Origin: Neodontobutis hainanensis
Lineage: Eukaryota > Chordata > Actinopteri > Gobiiformes > Odontobutidae
NCBI GenBank assembly: GCA_024349245.1
Contig: JALDNG010000006.1
Location: forward strand, 7,705,001-7,769,000
Length of the DNA stretch: 64,000 bases
Reading direction: 5' to 3'
Part shown: piece by piece, positions 62,201 through 64,000 of the stretch
Layout: every line of letters begins with the position of its first letter
How positions within the stretch are numbered: the first letter of the stretch is position 1
The notes under the pieces: model-generated
Seen by the model: only the letters and a program-made list of their open reading frames with translations
Databases searched by the model: none
Told to the model about the DNA's origin: nothing
Position numbers and translations under genes: made by a program

Positions 62201-64000
62201 TGGGCTAACCGGGGTATGCTTGAGAAGTTGAAGTGGGAAGCTGGGGGCATGGCCAAAGTGTCATTCAAAGCAAAGTGGAGTTTGGACAGGGCAGAAACAT
62301 CACACATGCATTTCTCCTGCTCTTATCAGTGGGGAGGGAGAGATATTAGAGGAAGGGAAAACTTAGTTAAAAAATACATTTATCTTTATTCAGGACATAA
62401 GATACAGTACAGGACTGGTCTCTCTGTTGTTGTTTTAACCTAAGAGGTTAAAAAAAGTAGCCTGTTTCAAAATTATAAGTTCACTTGCTGTTCAATGCAA
62501 AAGATGAAGTTCCACTGAAATAAAAAGTGCTGAAATGTTCAGTGAGTCCAACACTCTCCACATGCTGTGTGTGGGCATGCATATGTGTGAACGTGCACAG
62601 GGAGGTATAATCCACTCAAGGCAGTAATGCTCCATTGCTGTTAGGGTCTGAGAGAATCTGACACTGACCCTTCACATACAGTATTCAGATGAAATAATCA
62701 ACACAATCTTGAGCGAAAAGTGCAAATGGAAGAGTGGTCTCTCCAGGCAGCGCTGAGATCCCAGAAAGTGCCCTGTGCCCCACTGGCAGTGCTCACCTCA
62801 CCCTGAGAGGCAAGACAACAAAACCATTTGATAAATCATGAATAGTCACAGTTGTGCAAGTTGCTGTGACCATTCCTAAAATTTATTATGGGGATTACAC
62901 ACAAAATCACACAATGTAACATTTTAAAATGTGTTATGAATGCCTCCCAGAATCCAATTCAAATCCTAGGTTACCAAATAAGCCTGAACAAATCCCCCAC
63001 ATTGAGTTCTTCCTCCTTTGAAGACTTGAGAGGTCTGGTCTGCAGGGCAGGTTTTACTACACCATGCAGACACCTCAGCAGACACAGAGGAGGATCAGCG
63101 CGGCAGGTGCAGAAAGACCACTTCAGACCTCTCACAGCCATGAATACTTTTAATTTAAAATGTAAAATGTAAAAAAATATATTATTTGTTGCATATACAC
63201 AAAAACATAGTACAGTAAATATACATAAATGTATATATTATATTTACAGTTTTCTGAAAACAGCTGATGATTTTGAAACTTAAAGTTCAAGTTCAAAGTT
63301 CAATAGTTGTCTTCAGGCAACAGAAGACAGCCTTATACAGGTTCTTGACGGGTTTTGCAGGCACTTTGACATTGGTTCTTGCGTTTTGTTGTTTGTTGGT
63401 GGACTCCTGTACAAACACAACACAAACAATTATGGCAATAATTAAAATATATGTTATTTTTAATGGAAAAGGTATATACTCTGGAACCGGATTATTTGGA
63501 CTCTTTTGATGTGCCTTGTAAAGAATTACATAGAAAATGGAATTTACAAAACTGTATATTTTTGTTCATATAAAGTCAGACGTATGCCCTGATTAGCTTG
63601 AATTGTCTTGAATTGTCTGCTCACATCATCTGGTCCCAAAGCGACTCTGAAAGGGCCTTAGGGACTTTAATCATCGGGAGGACCCTGGATGTGCTGACCT
63701 GTGTCAGATATATGTTACATTACACACAGCTTTAGTTCTTTTGTGGTGAATACGGGAAAAGCCTCTGTTTGGACCTCTTCTGTTGCACCTTATTCTTTGG
63801 ATATTTTTTGCAAAGCAGCAGTGGTAGGGTATCTATCAAACCTGCCAGGCTAATTAAAATACAGCCTGCGATTATCCTCCTCCACAACATCTCTGCACAT
63901 GTCTTTTCCACAAACACATTATCTCTGGGTTCATGTGGCGCTAATTCAAGAAAAGGTTTTCTCTGTCTACAAAGCACCAGAAAAGCTCTAGCAAAAAAAA
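62201..64000. other. Gene desert, last part of the window: no exon recognised
   Basis: The stretch is AT-rich, with one GGGATTA word at 62891-62897. I looked for the otx2 start (an MMSYLKQPPY-like frame) and did not find it, so otx2 would lie further right. Confidence 0.4.

Overview
This window comes from a bony fish, most likely a percomorph teleost. It has short GT-AG introns, long CA/TA microsatellites, tRNA-derived SINEs, L2-type LINE fragments and a Tc1/mariner relic. All splicing below was worked out by hand from open frames, splice sites and phase, and checked against my recollection of the human orthologues; no alignment was run.

The left third (about 3.2-22.2 kb) holds four compact protein-coding genes: slc35f4 (+), ccdc198 (+), ap5m1 (-) and exoc5 (+). 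Their joined frames give 413, 204, 492 and 708 residues. Human AP5M1 is about 490 and human EXOC5 is 708 residues, so the last two models look complete. ap5m1 and exoc5 are head to head, with 323 bp between their start codons. That gap carries E-box/CLEAR-like, NRF1-like, ETS-like and CRE-half motifs.

Order and orientation match human 14q22-q23 (OTX2 - EXOC5 - AP5M1 - NAA30 - CCDC198 - SLC35F4), except that I find no naa30. I therefore infer that the remaining 41.8 kb (about 22.2-64.0 kb) is the 5' regulatory desert of otx2, with otx2 expected on the + strand to the right of the window. No exon could be supported in this desert. It contains two opposed L2 LINE fragments, one dead Tc1-like element, microsatellites, two almost perfect inverted-repeat hairpins (one pairing two SOX-like sites), clusters of homeodomain-type AT motifs, and recurring GGGATTA (OTX/bicoid-class) words.

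The genes are not a pathway. EXOC5 is an exocyst subunit for vesicle tethering, AP5M1 is the mu subunit of the late-endosomal AP-5 complex, CCDC198 is a probably myristoylated peripheral protein, and SLC35F4 is a multi-pass transporter-like membrane protein. The most interesting material is the inferred otx2 desert, the slc35f4 N-terminus shared with its paralogue SLC35F3, and several unusual splice-site arrangements.
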